From Betaproteobacteria bacterium (GTDB lineage Bacteria; Pseudomonadota; Gammaproteobacteria; Burkholderiales; Casimicrobiaceae), in assembly GCA_016717855.1 (NCBI GenBank), contig JADKEV010000048.1, positions 1 to 38,908 on the forward strand: a DNA stretch of 38,908 nt, given 5' to 3'. Below are positions 1 through 7,759 of this stretch, one piece after another (position 1 is the first letter of the stretch; each line of letters begins with the position of its first letter). Below the pieces are notes generated by a model. That model saw nothing but the letters and a program-made list of their open reading frames with translations. It was not told where the DNA came from and made no database searches. The position numbers and the translations under genes are program-made.

Positions 1-219
1 GGACTCGCCGCATCCGGTGGCGGCCCGCTGGACGTTCGCCAGGCCACCAGGCGCTACCTCGCCGCCTGGATCGGGCCCGCTGCCGGCTTCGCGGCGTATG
101 GCGCTATTGGCGTATGGGGACTGGTCGTACTGCCGCTAAACTACTATTGGGGGTGGCTGGATCGCGAACGGCAGTTCCTGCATGATCGGCTTGCAGGAAC
201 CCGGGTCATTCTGGATTGA
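1..219 (+). CDS. RDD family membrane protein, C-terminal fragment
   Basis: The window opens inside this gene. Frame 1 is open from base 1 to a TGA at 217-219, giving 72 residues with no start codon in view. A hydrophobic segment (about residues 22-48, AAWIGPAAGFAAYGAIGVWG onward) is followed by the ending FLHDRLAGTRVILD. The HDRLAGTRV motif is the typical last element of RDD-domain membrane proteins, whose function is mostly unknown. The 3' end overlaps the stop of the convergent EamA gene by 14 bases. The family call rests on this tail alone. Confidence 0.72.
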   Translation, partial: GLAASGGGPLDVRQATRRYLAAWIGPAAGFAAYGAIGVWGLVVLPLNYYWGWLDRERQFLHDRLAGTRVILD

Positions 220-1114
220 TGCCTGTCTGGTCCGCTGCCCGGGGCCGCGCGGGCAGAGGTGGCTTGGCCAGCATGACGCCCGCGGCGATCAACGCCATTC
301 CAGCCACCGCCAGAACGGTGATCGGCTCGTCAAAGAGCAATTGAGCCATTACCGCGGTCACGGCGGGCACCAAGTAGAACAGACGCGCCACGTCGGCAGC
401 GGCACCCCGGCGCAGCAGCCAGTACAACAAGCTGATTGCGCCGACCGAAAGTACCAGAACCGACCACGCGAGCGCGAACTGGAATTGCCAAGTCCAGTCG
501 ATGCGCAGGGATTCGAACCAGGGTGCGAGCAATCCGTAGACGATGGCGCAGGCGCCGAACTGGATGGCGCTCCCAGCGCGCAAGTCGACACCTCCGCAGA
601 ACCGCTTCTGGTAGAGCGTCCCAATGCTGATCGCAATCAAAGCCACCAGAACTGACGCCGAACTCACCCAGTCAAGTCCAGTCAGCCGGATCTTGTGCTC
701 CACGACAAAGTAAACGCCGACGAGCCCCAGCGCCAGCCCCCACCACTGCCGCGCGGCCGTCCGCTCGCCGAACCACGAGCGCGCCAGAAACACTGTCAGG
801 ATAGGCTGCATGCCGACCAGCATCGAGGCAGTGCCGGCTGGCATGCCGCGGGAGATCGCGACAAACACGCCGCCCAGGTAAAGTCCGTGCACCATAAGGC
901 CGGCAACAGTCAGGTGAAGCCAGGTAACAGGCCTACCCGGCCAGGCGGCCCCCGCCGCCAGCGCAACAACGGCCATCAAGGCGGAGACAAGTGCTAGGCG
1001 ATACAAGAGATAGGTCAATGGGCCCGCGTACGGCAAGCCGAACTTTGCGGAAATGAAGCCCGTGCTCCATAGCACGACGAACAGGGTTGGCGCAAGGCCG
1101 ATCGGAGCATTCAT
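206..1114 (-). CDS. EamA/DMT family transporter
   Basis: This is a 302-residue integral membrane protein of the drug/metabolite transporter superfamily. It starts PTLFVVLWSTGFISAKFGLP, the usual first helix of EamA proteins, and shows about ten hydrophobic segments in two EamA repeats. Members export small metabolites or amino acids; nothing here shows the substrate. I chose the ATG at 1112-1114 because the open frame upstream of it is polar and unlike the family. It converges on the RDD gene and overlaps its end. The family call is firm, the substrate unknown. Confidence 0.85.
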   Translation of the reverse strand: MNAPIGLAPTLFVVLWSTGFISAKFGLPYAGPLTYLLYRLALVSALMAVVALAAGAAWPGRPVTWLHLTVAGLMVHGLYLGGVFVAISRGMPAGTASMLVGMQPILTVFLARSWFGERTAARQWWGLALGLVGVYFVVEHKIRLTGLDWVSSASVLVALIAISIGTLYQKRFCGGVDLRAGSAIQFGACAIVYGLLAPWFESLRIDWTWQFQFALAWSVLVLSVGAISLLYWLLRRGAAADVARLFYLVPAVTAVMAQLLFDEPITVLAVAGMALIAAGVMLAKPPLPARPRAADQTGINPE

Positions 1115-1334
1115 CGAGACCCGCAGCGATGATCGGGGTTGGATGCGCACATCAGTGGCGGCACTTTGGTTGGGCGCGATCTGGTTGGCCGCCGCCACGC
1201 CAGCGACCGGCGCTTGTCGCGTTCGCCTCGACTGCATGCCGGTCGCGGGTCCGGCCGGACATGCAGGAGCCACAATTCTGCTACAGTTCGACGCCATAAA
1301 GCCGGGATGGCCCGGTTATCCAAGGAAAATCAAC

Positions 1335-1562
1335 ATGCGCCTTCTCATTGTGCCAGCCCTGGCGGCCGTTTTGCTCGCCGGATGCGCAACGACCGATAGC
1401 AACGTCGAACCCCAGCAGGAAAGGGAGTTCGTGACCGGCAGCAACATTCCGAGAAAGGACCGCTCCGCCGCGGGGGTTTCAGTTCTCAGCAAGGATGCGC
1501 TGGAAAGGATGCAGAACTCGAGCGGCGGTCCGACCACGCGTGGTTCCGAGATCCCCCGATAA
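1335..1562 (+). CDS. small lipoprotein with a TonB-plug-like TGSNIPR segment
   Basis: This is a 75-residue protein. A lipoprotein signal ends in the lipobox LLAGC (Cys17), so it should be lipid-anchored. The ATG at 1335 follows AAGGA at 1322-1326. The longer open frame upstream lacks signal features and was not used. The mature part carries FVTGSNIPRKD followed by VSVLSKDALERMQ. The order resembles the N-terminal plug edge of TonB-dependent receptors (VTGSxIPR, then a conserved E/DxI/LER segment), but there is no barrel. I recognise no defined family and cannot assign a function. Confidence 0.65.
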   Translation: MRLLIVPALAAVLLAGCATTDSNVEPQQEREFVTGSNIPRKDRSAAGVSVLSKDALERMQNSSGGPTTRGSEIPR

Positions 1563-1638
1563 CGATTTCGGGGCGCCAGCCCGCAACGGCTGCCCGCCCC
1601 GCACTCGCGGACAATCCTCCCGGGACCGGAACACCCGG

Positions 1639-2175
1639 CTAGTGCCCGACGGCGGAATACCGCGCAGCGCCATCCAGAATCTCGGCCTTGGCCTCTTCCG
1701 GCCCCACCCATCCGATCACTCGGACCCACTTCCCGGGCTCCAGGTCCTTGTAATGCGCGAAAAAGTGCTCGATCTGCCGGGTCGTGATGTCCGGCAGGTC
1801 GCGTATTGACTGCATCGTCCGGTACGTGCTTGACAGCTTGTCGATCGGCACCGCGAGGATCTTGGCGTCGCCACCGGCCTCGTCATCCATCTTCAGCATT
1901 CCCAGTGGACGGCAGCGCACCACGACGCCAGTGATCAGCGGAAACGGGCACAACACGAGCACGTCGACTGGATCACCGTCGTCCGACAGCGTGTGCGGAA
2001 TGTAACCATAGTTGCAGGGATAATGCATGGCTGTCGACATGAACCGATCGACGAACACTGCGCCGGTTTCCTTGTCTACTTCATACTTCACGGGATCCGC
2101 ATTCATCGGAATTTCGATGATCACGTTGAAGTCGTTCGGCAAGTCCTTGCCGGCGGGCACGCGGTCTAGGCTCAT
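1639..2175 (-). CDS. ppa: inorganic pyrophosphatase (family I)
   Basis: This soluble 178-residue enzyme hydrolyses pyrophosphate to two phosphates in the cytoplasm and so drives nucleic acid, protein and activated-sugar synthesis forward. The length is normal for bacterial hexameric PPases. The signature DGDPVDVLV with its metal-binding Asp cluster lies near residues 66-74. The conserved HYPCNYGYIPHT comes before it and a KWVRVIGW segment near the end. It starts at the ATG at 2173-2175. A TATAAT lies about 28 bases upstream. No neighbour is functionally linked. Confidence 0.97.
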   Translation of the reverse strand: MSLDRVPAGKDLPNDFNVIIEIPMNADPVKYEVDKETGAVFVDRFMSTAMHYPCNYGYIPHTLSDDGDPVDVLVLCPFPLITGVVVRCRPLGMLKMDDEAGGDAKILAVPIDKLSSTYRTMQSIRDLPDITTRQIEHFFAHYKDLEPGKWVRVIGWVGPEEAKAEILDGAARYSAVGH

Positions 2176-2202
2176 GAAAGATCATCGAGGAGGAAACCAG
2201 AA

Positions 2203-2208
2203 ATTATA
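2203..2208 (-). promoter_or_regulatory. candidate -10 element for ppa
   Basis: A perfect TATAAT on the minus strand (attata on the plus strand) sits 27 bases before the ppa start codon. I see no matching -35 hexamer at normal spacing, so this is a candidate only. Confidence 0.4.
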
Positions 2209-2322
2209 GCCGACCCTGCCCGCGCAACCCCCGCCGCGGCAGCGCTTGCCGCGGATTCGATCCTGTAGTTCAATTCGGCATCACTCCGCCGAATTGACCG
2301 TTGCAAACAACTGGAGCTAGAC

Positions 2323-2601
2323 ATGCGCCTGCAATCCCTGATGCTCGCATCCGCGGCGATACTACTCAACGGATGCGCGACAACCGCCGAGCGGGCCGCG
2401 CAGATGCAGGCCGAGGTCGATGAAATGGTCGCGGTTTATGGTCCCGCGTGCGACAAGCTGGGATTTCAGAACGGCAGCGACCCCTGGCGAAACTGCGTAC
2501 TGGGACTAAGCGCGCAGAAAACCCGCGAACGCTACCTGACCGGTCCGCGCATGACGTCCTGCTGGGGACATCGGGGCTTTTACAGCTGCTCGGGATTCTG
2601 A
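2323..2601 (+). CDS. small cysteine-containing lipoprotein
   Basis: This is a 92-residue protein. Its signal peptide ends ILLNGCATT, a lipobox with Cys18 as the lipidation site. The mature part begins with a short helical stretch (TAERAAQMQAEVDEMV) and has four more Cys: ACDKLGF, NCVLGL, SCWGHRG and SCSGF. They could form two disulfides in the periplasm. Small lipoproteins of this style are common in betaproteobacteria and have no known role. Its last 22 bases overlap the convergent trhO gene. Confidence 0.7.
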   Translation: MRLQSLMLASAAILLNGCATTAERAAQMQAEVDEMVAVYGPACDKLGFQNGSDPWRNCVLGLSAQKTRERYLTGPRMTSCWGHRGFYSCSGF

Positions 2602-3320
2602 GGCGCGAGATCCTCGCCAAGATCGATCCGCTCGTCGAACACAAAACAGGCGCCCTCGAAGTAATCCGGCCCCACGTGTTCCAGGTACGCGAGAATCCCG
2701 CCCGAGAGTTGAAACACATCGCGGTGACCCAGTTGAAGCAGGAGAGGGGCCGCCTTCTCGCATCGTATGCCGCCGGTGCAGAACGTCACCACCGGCGTGC
2801 CCGGCCGGGATGGGGGGAACGCGCGGGCAGCCGCGGCGAACTCCCGGAACGTGTGGTTGCCAAGCTGGACCGCGCCCGCGAATGAACCGTGCTCGACCTC
2901 GAACGCATTACGCGTATCGAGCAGGATCATGTCCCTCCCCTCGTCCAGCCACGCTTTGAGCATCGCGGGTTCGAGCGCCGGCGCTGGCGCGCCCGCGGGA
3001 TCGATCCCTGATACGCCGAACGCGATGATCTCGGCCTTTATCCTGACTTTGAGCCGCTTGAACGGCATGGCGGAGGACCAGCTTTGCTTGAAACCCAAAC
3101 CAGCCAATCGATGGTCGGCGTCGAGTGCCGCGCGCAATGCCGCGACGCCCGCAGCGGATCCGGCAACGGCCAGGTTGATGCCTTCCGCGGCAAGCAGCAC
3201 CGTTCCGCGGAGACCCTCCGCGTTGCAGACAGTGTCGAGCCGCCGGCGCAACGCCGGCAGATCGGCCAGCGCCACGAAGCGGTAGGCGGCGATGTTGAGT
3301 ATGTCCGGGCGTCGGTTCAA
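2580..3320 (-). CDS. trhO: tRNA uridine(34) hydroxylase TrhO (YceA type, rhodanese fold)
   Basis: This is a 246-residue protein with an N-terminal acylphosphatase-like domain (residues 1-95) and a rhodanese domain (about 115-235). The rhodanese loop TFCTGGIRCEKA carries the active Cys181. Characterised YceA/TrhO proteins hydroxylate U34 of tRNA as the oxygen-dependent first step to cmo5U or mcmo5U. The protein is shorter than the about 350-residue E. coli form and lacks its C-terminal extension, as in other short versions often labelled sulfurtransferase. It is divergent from the carbonic anhydrase-like gene. Confidence 0.88.
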   Translation of the reverse strand: MNRRPDILNIAAYRFVALADLPALRRRLDTVCNAEGLRGTVLLAAEGINLAVAGSAAGVAALRAALDADHRLAGLGFKQSWSSAMPFKRLKVRIKAEIIAFGVSGIDPAGAPAPALEPAMLKAWLDEGRDMILLDTRNAFEVEHGSFAGAVQLGNHTFREFAAAARAFPPSRPGTPVVTFCTGGIRCEKAAPLLLQLGHRDVFQLSGGILAYLEHVGPDYFEGACFVFDERIDLGEDLAPQNPEQL

Positions 3321-3340
3321 GGCGGCGTTTGAATTTCCAT

Positions 3341-3369
3341 GTGACAGGGTGGCGGCGAATCCGTATTAT
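3341..3369 (+). promoter_or_regulatory. sigma70-type promoter for the gamma-carbonic anhydrase gene
   Basis: GTGACA at 3341-3346 and TATTAT at 3364-3369 are separated by 17 bases; each hexamer differs from consensus at one position. Transcription would begin near 3376, about 26 bases before the ATG at 3402. Confidence 0.6.
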
Positions 3370-3401
3370 AGGTTCTGCCCACACCCGTCCCGGACCTGTT
3401 A

Positions 3402-3926
3402 ATGCTGCACTCGCTAGGCGATCGCATTCCCCAACTCATCGGCGAGGATCATTTCGTCGCCCCGAACGCCAGCGTCATAGGATCGGTGATCCTGCATCCA
3501 CAGGCCAGCGTGTGGTTCAATGTCGTGATCCGCGGCGACAACGAGTTGATGGTCATCGGGGAGCGCACGAATGTCCAGGACGGCGCGGTGTTGCATACCG
3601 ACGCCGGCGTCCCATTCGCGCTGGGACGAGGTGTGACCATCGGTCACCAGGCGATGCTGCATGGTTGCATGGTGGGCGACAATTCGCTGATCGGCATCCA
3701 GGCGGTGGTGCTGAACCGCGCGGTCATCGGCAAGAACTGCCTCATCGGGTCCGGCGCGCTGATCACAGAGGGCAAGGTGATCCCTGACGGGTCGGTCGTG
3801 ATTGGCTCCCCGGGAAAAGTGGTGCGCCGCATCACCGACGGGGAACTAGCCTGGATGCAGTCGAACGCCGACCTCTACGTCACGAATGCGCGCCGCTACC
3901 TGCAGGAACTGCACGCACTTCAGTGA
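3402..3926 (+). CDS. gamma-carbonic anhydrase family protein (YrdA-like)
   Basis: This is a 174-residue left-handed beta-helix protein built of hexapeptide repeats. Family members form trimers with a metal held by His residues from adjacent subunits. The expected ligands are present: His65, His82 and His87, in VLHTD and GHQAMLHGC. Arg44, Asp46 and Gln59 of the active-site network are also conserved. A C-terminal helix (DGELAWMQSNADLYVTNARR) closes the trimer. Many YrdA/CaiE-type homologues have weak or no measured carbonic anhydrase activity, so the reaction is not certain. The 3' end overlaps the next gene by 7 bases, tail to tail. Confidence 0.9.
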   Translation: MLHSLGDRIPQLIGEDHFVAPNASVIGSVILHPQASVWFNVVIRGDNELMVIGERTNVQDGAVLHTDAGVPFALGRGVTIGHQAMLHGCMVGDNSLIGIQAVVLNRAVIGKNCLIGSGALITEGKVIPDGSVVIGSPGKVVRRITDGELAWMQSNADLYVTNARRYLQELHALQ

Positions 3927-5056
3927 AGGGACGCGGAATCTGCGGCGCCGGGCGCGTCCGCCCGGAACAGCAACGTCGATCCTGTCTCTGGATCCCGGTC
4001 GGGATGAACCTGCGCAAGCGACTTGATGTCCCGTATCCGGCAGGCACGCAGTAAATCGACGATTGTGTTCAGCACATCCTCGAGGCTGTCGAACGGGTAG
4101 AGCGGGCAGCGGAAGCCTTCGGCGTCGCGCTCCCCAAAGGGGCTGGACAGGCTGAGCCTGAGTTCTCCGCCGGCATCTGTCCGATGGGAGCTGATCACCG
4201 CGGATGGCTCCCCGAAGTCGGCCCGCAGCTTCCGGATCGCGCTGCTTGCGAACAGCTGCAAGGCAACCTCGCGTTGCGCTAGGCGTCCCTGGCGCACGGC
4301 GTCCAGGGGATCAGCTGGCGCGCGTGGAAGAGCGAGCAGTTGCGCGCCCTCCGCCGCCAGTTGCCGGCTCAGGTCTTGCGCCAACGGCATGCCCCAGGCG
4401 CCGGGCGACCTCTCCCCAAGAAGCACCGCGCGCGGCGCCGCCAACGCGGTGCCAACCAGGAACCGCAAATGGGCGCCCTCTTGACCTGCCGCAATGGCGA
4501 TGGGACTCGGCCTGACGTCCGGCAGGATCGTCCGGCGATCGGACGCGCGGCGCCAGTCCAGCCAGCGGGACATTGCACCAGGGCCGAGCGCATCGGCGCC
4601 CGCGAGAACGTTGGCAAGCCCGAAGTTCCGGTTACCTGCCAGCGCGCCGTGCGCCTGCAGCAGGTCGACGATTCGGGTAATGTCGCTCAGCACGCCGGAC
4701 AATTCCATGGCCTCCGCGGCGGCAGCGACGACGACCACGGGGAGCGCGAAGGCATGGGCCACCAATCGCTCGTCGGCGCCAGCGCCAACTTCCTGCCATG
4801 CTGCACCCAAGGCCCGCCACAGATGGCGGTAGACTGCGGCCGTTGCTGCGGCATTCAGCGTTGTCTCGATGACCGCCGCCTGCCCGCCGCGCAGCGCATC
4901 GACCATCGCTGCGCGCAACCGCGAATCCGCCGCTTCGCGTTCCTGGCCTGTCGCCGCCTCTTGGCTTTGTTCCGCCCAGCGTTGCCAATCAGGAAAGAAT
5001 TCAGCGGAAGGGACTGCATGCGGTGGGAACGGGCGGGGATCGGCGATCGCATGCAC
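3920..5056 (-). CDS. hypothetical protein, unrecognised
   Basis: This is a 378-residue protein I cannot assign. The N-terminal two thirds are Ala-rich and mostly helical, with a hydrophobic patch ALPVVVVAAAAEAMELSGVL near residues 105-125 that is too mixed to be a clear membrane helix. The last 100 residues look like a folded alpha/beta domain with several strands and a helix (YPFDSLEDVLNTIVDLLRAC). There is no signal peptide and no known catalytic motif. Codon use and GC match the neighbours, so it looks native. The steady codon bias and lack of stops support a real gene. Confidence 0.7.
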   Translation of the reverse strand: MHAIADPRPFPPHAVPSAEFFPDWQRWAEQSQEAATGQEREAADSRLRAAMVDALRGGQAAVIETTLNAAATAAVYRHLWRALGAAWQEVGAGADERLVAHAFALPVVVVAAAAEAMELSGVLSDITRIVDLLQAHGALAGNRNFGLANVLAGADALGPGAMSRWLDWRRASDRRTILPDVRPSPIAIAAGQEGAHLRFLVGTALAAPRAVLLGERSPGAWGMPLAQDLSRQLAAEGAQLLALPRAPADPLDAVRQGRLAQREVALQLFASSAIRKLRADFGEPSAVISSHRTDAGGELRLSLSSPFGERDAEGFRCPLYPFDSLEDVLNTIVDLLRACRIRDIKSLAQVHPDRDPETGSTLLFRADAPGAADSASLH

Positions 5057-5134
5057 GGGTGGGACCAGTCCAGCTTCAGGGAAAGCCGGAGAGTATAGGG
5101 CACCGCACCGGGACGGCGTCCGGATTCCCGGGTG

Positions 5135-5914
5135 TTAACCGGCGCCCGGCCAGCACAAGGCAAGCAGCCGGCCCGGATCGTCAATCCCGGCTGTTCGAGC
5201 CAGACCCGCGATCCCGAACCCGACCAGCAGGGCCGCCATCGCAAATCGCGCAAGCCGCGGCCAGGCGAATCGTCGCGCCTGCCGTATGACCCAATGCGCA
5301 GCCAGAAGATTGGGCAGTGTCCCCAGTCCGAACGCGAGCAGCAACAACGCGCCTTCCACAGGGTCCGCAGCCAGCGCTGCGGCAGCCAGCGCCGCATAGA
5401 TGAGTCCGCACGGCACTAGCCCCCATAACAGACCGAGCACGAATGGCCTGGCCGAACCGCGGAACGGAATTCGAGCCAGCAGCGCCTGCGCGCGGGTATA
5501 GACCACGAATCCGAACGCCTCGACCTGCCGGGTCCCCACCTCTCGGCCGGCCAAGCCGAGGCCAAAACCGACGAGTAACAAGTTCGCAGCGACGAACATC
5601 ACGACCTGCAGGGGCAACCAGCCGGGCGCCCATCGTCCGGCCGCAGTCATGGCGCCGACCAGTGCCCCGAGCGTGGCGTAAGTCGCCAGCCGTCCCGCGT
5701 GCTGCCAGACGATTGCCGGAACGGTCCATCGAGCGTCGAAACGCCGTACTGGCTGCCAGTCCGCCTGTGCGGCCGCCGAGGCAAACCCGCCGCACATCGC
5801 CGCGCAATGCAACCCGCCGGCCAGTCCCATCGTCAGCATTGCCAGGTAAGTTGCCAGAGGCACAGGAGTGGCCTGTTCAGGTTGCGCGTAGCGCCCGGCG
5901 TCCGCCGCGGACAC
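5135..5914 (-). CDS. sulfite exporter TauE/SafE family membrane protein (DsbD_2-like), cbb3-associated
   Basis: This is a 259-residue protein with about six membrane helices in two halves. Each half holds a conserved Cys motif: GLHCAAMCGG (Cys37, Cys41) near the first helix and LLWGLVPCGLIYAAL in the middle. This type is commonly encoded beside cbb3 oxidase assembly genes and fnr and is annotated as a TauE/SafE or DsbD-like transmembrane protein. A role in metal or thiol handling for oxidase assembly is an inference. The GTG start at 5914 has AAGGA at a workable distance (5925-5929). An FNR box is centred about 60 bases upstream of the start, the same spacing as for ccoI. Confidence 0.78.
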   Translation of the reverse strand: MSAADAGRYAQPEQATPVPLATYLAMLTMGLAGGLHCAAMCGGFASAAAQADWQPVRRFDARWTVPAIVWQHAGRLATYATLGALVGAMTAAGRWAPGWLPLQVVMFVAANLLLVGFGLGLAGREVGTRQVEAFGFVVYTRAQALLARIPFRGSARPFVLGLLWGLVPCGLIYAALAAAALAADPVEGALLLLAFGLGTLPNLLAAHWVIRQARRFAWPRLARFAMAALLVGFGIAGLARTAGIDDPGRLLALCWPGAG

Positions 5915-5966
5915 GCCATTTCCGTCCTTCGGTAAGGCGTGTTAACATCTCCGGCGATCCAGACGC

Positions 5967-5980
5967 TTGATTTTGCTCAA
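5967..5980. promoter_or_regulatory. FNR box between fnr and the TauE/SafE gene
   Basis: TTGAT-TTTG-CTCAA matches the FNR consensus TTGAT-N4-ATCAA at 9 of 10 positions. Reading left (minus strand), a weak -10 (GTTAAC, 5946-5941) lies 20 bases beyond, close to class II activator spacing. Reading right, the box lies 22 bases before the fnr GTG and downstream of possible fnr promoter sequence, which would suit autorepression. The direction of effect is inferred. Confidence 0.7.
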
Positions 5981-6002
5981 CAACCGAGATGGATATTCCG
6001 CT

Positions 6003-6737
6003 GTGTCCAGCCAGACCCAATCCATAGATTTTCAGCGACTCAAGACGGCTTGTTCGACTTGCAGCCTTCGGGACTTGTGCATGCCGATGGGATTGACGGC
6101 GGACGAACTGCGGCAACTGGACTCCTTCGTCGACGAACGCCGGCGCATCAAGCGCGGCGAGAGGCTCTATGCGGCGGGATCCACGTTCGACGCGCTTTTC
6201 ACGGTGCGTCTTGGATCGCTCAAGACTGCGGTGCTGTTCGAGGACGGGCGCGAACAAGTGACCGGCTTCCACATGCTCGGCGAACTGATCGGCCTCGACG
6301 GCATCAGCACGGAGGCGCATACCTGTTCCGCCCACGCGCTGGAGGACAGCGAAGTCTGCCTGCTCCCCTTTTCGCGGCTCGAGGACTTCTCGAGGCGGAT
6401 TCCCGCTTTGCAGCATCATGTGCACCGCTTGTTGAGCAGCGAGATCGTGCGCGAGCAGCACAACATGCTGCTGCTGGGAACCATGCGCGCGGAAGAAAAA
6501 CTCGCGTCGTTTCTGCTCGATCTCTCCGACCGGTATCTCAGGCGCGGTTATTCCGCCTCCGAGTTTGTCCTGCGCATGACCCGCGAGGAAATCGGCAGCT
6601 TCCTCGGACTCAAGCTGGAAACCGTCAGCCGCCTGTTTTCGCGTTTTCAGGAAGCGGGTCTGATCATCGCGCAGCAAAAGTATATCAAGATCCTCGACGC
6701 GAACGGGCTGCGGCAGCTGATCGGGCCGCCCGACTGA
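6003..6737 (+). CDS. fnr: FNR-type oxygen-sensing transcription regulator
   Basis: This is a 244-residue CRP/FNR family regulator. The N-terminal cluster CSTCSLRDLC gives Cys17, Cys20 and Cys26; with Cys119 (SEVCLLPF, equal to E. coli Cys122) they can hold the oxygen-labile 4Fe-4S cluster. An extra Cys108 lies nearby. The cNMP-binding-like fold spans about residues 30-150. The DNA-binding helix TREEIGSFLGLKLETVSRLF keeps the E..SR residues that read TTGAT boxes. I chose the GTG at 6003, after GAGATGGA, over an upstream in-frame TTG at 5967 because that TTG lies inside an FNR box. It should activate the cbb3 genes next door when oxygen is low. Confidence 0.93.
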   Translation: MSSQTQSIDFQRLKTACSTCSLRDLCMPMGLTADELRQLDSFVDERRRIKRGERLYAAGSTFDALFTVRLGSLKTAVLFEDGREQVTGFHMLGELIGLDGISTEAHTCSAHALEDSEVCLLPFSRLEDFSRRIPALQHHVHRLLSSEIVREQHNMLLLGTMRAEEKLASFLLDLSDRYLRRGYSASEFVLRMTREEIGSFLGLKLETVSRLFSRFQEAGLIIAQQKYIKILDANGLRQLIGPPD

Positions 6738-6780
6738 ACTGCGGGCGGCGCCGGTGGGGAGCGCGGCCAGCCGCGATGCG

Positions 6781-7089
6781 TCAGCAGCAGCCGTCGGTGG
6801 CATCGGACCCCTCGCGCTTGGGGCAGCCGACCGGGCGCGCCTCCGGCTTCAAATGGCAGTAATTCGTCTCGAACGGCGAGCGCTGCAGCAGGCACGTCAG
6901 AGCGCTGGTCCCCGACATCAGCGCCCAGAAGCAGAAGAAACCGAAGCTGTAAATCGCCGTTCGAGACAGTTCGAGCGGCTGGCCCAGGAAGTGCAAGTCC
7001 TGCGGGTCCACCACTGAGAAGAAAACGAGTTCTGCCAGGCAGGCCATGACAAAGCCGGGCCACAATATCCACATCAGTCGTTGTGCCAT
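6781..7089 (-). CDS. small membrane protein with Cys-rich tail, end of the cco operon
   Basis: This is a 102-residue protein with two membrane helices, about residues 6-26 and 44-66. A 36-residue tail follows, with Cys78, Cys89 and a terminal Cys101-Cys102; Cys17, Cys53 and Cys66 lie in or near the helices. The ATG at 7087-7089 follows GGGAGA; the open frame further upstream is polar and was rejected. Similar unnamed proteins sit between fixH and fnr in other betaproteobacteria. Its place at the end of ccoNOQPGH suggests a part in oxidase assembly, perhaps metal handling, but no function is shown. Confidence 0.7.
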   Translation of the reverse strand: MAQRLMWILWPGFVMACLAELVFFSVVDPQDLHFLGQPLELSRTAIYSFGFFCFWALMSGTSALTCLLQRSPFETNYCHLKPEARPVGCPKREGSDATDGCC

Positions 7090-7249
7090 TCCAGTTCTCC
7101 CAGTCGGCGCTGCTCCACGGATTGATCCACCCGGAACGGGCACCTGCGAGTCATGCGCCTACCCCGCCCGGCAGGTCGGGCGCGGCGAACGATCGGCGTT
7201 GCGCACCCGCACGAATAGATTGCCACGCGCTGCCCATAACGCGCCGCGC

Positions 7250-7750
7250 TCACGGATTGGCGGCAACGAAGCGCACGGCGCCACCCGCCGCCCCGTCCAG
7301 CATGGTCAGCCGCCAGTCGTCCGCTTCGAGCACGGCCCGCCACCGCTCGTCCTCGGGCCGGGCCCAGGCCGTTTCGTACCAGCCCCCGCCGATGGCGCGC
7401 AGGCGGAGCGTCTGTTCTACCCCACTGCGGTCGAAGATCACGCGCAAGACAGGTTCAGCAGGCACCTTGTCGAGCCCGCTGACATGGATGCTCAGCGATC
7501 GACCGTCGGCGCTCCAAGCACCCTGCGCGGAGATCGCCCGCGCGGCCGCGTTGTGATCGCGCTGCAGGGTCTTGTTAATCAGGAGGCCGCGCTTGTAATA
7601 GTCGCGCGCCACGAGTCCGTCGTCGGAACTGTACGCCAGCCAGATCGTGTAGGCACCCGCAACCAGAACCAGTGCGGGACCCAGCATCAGGAACCAGGGC
7701 CAGCGCTCGCGATACCATGGGCCGGATGGGGCAATCGGCATTGTCGCCAT
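7250..7750 (-). CDS. fixH: cbb3 oxidase assembly protein FixH/CcoH
   Basis: This is a 166-residue protein anchored by one N-terminal helix (WPWFLMLGPALVLVAGAYTIWL, about residues 17-39). The family signature DDGLVARDYYKRGLLINKT follows, then a periplasmic beta-rich domain. FixH/CcoH proteins are needed for stable assembly of the cbb3 oxidase and associate with the complex. It lies 9 bases after ccoG in the operon. About 160 bases without a recognisable gene (7090-7249) separate it from the small Cys-rich protein. Confidence 0.9.
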   Translation of the reverse strand: MATMPIAPSGPWYRERWPWFLMLGPALVLVAGAYTIWLAYSSDDGLVARDYYKRGLLINKTLQRDHNAAARAISAQGAWSADGRSLSIHVSGLDKVPAEPVLRVIFDRSGVEQTLRLRAIGGGWYETAWARPEDERWRAVLEADDWRLTMLDGAAGGAVRFVAANP

Positions 7751-7759
7751 CGTACTTTC

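Noticed and set aside
1053..1562. A 169-residue version of the first lipoprotein
   Set aside because: The extra N-terminal part has no signal features and overlaps the EamA start; the ATG at 1335 with a ribosome site and lipobox is better.
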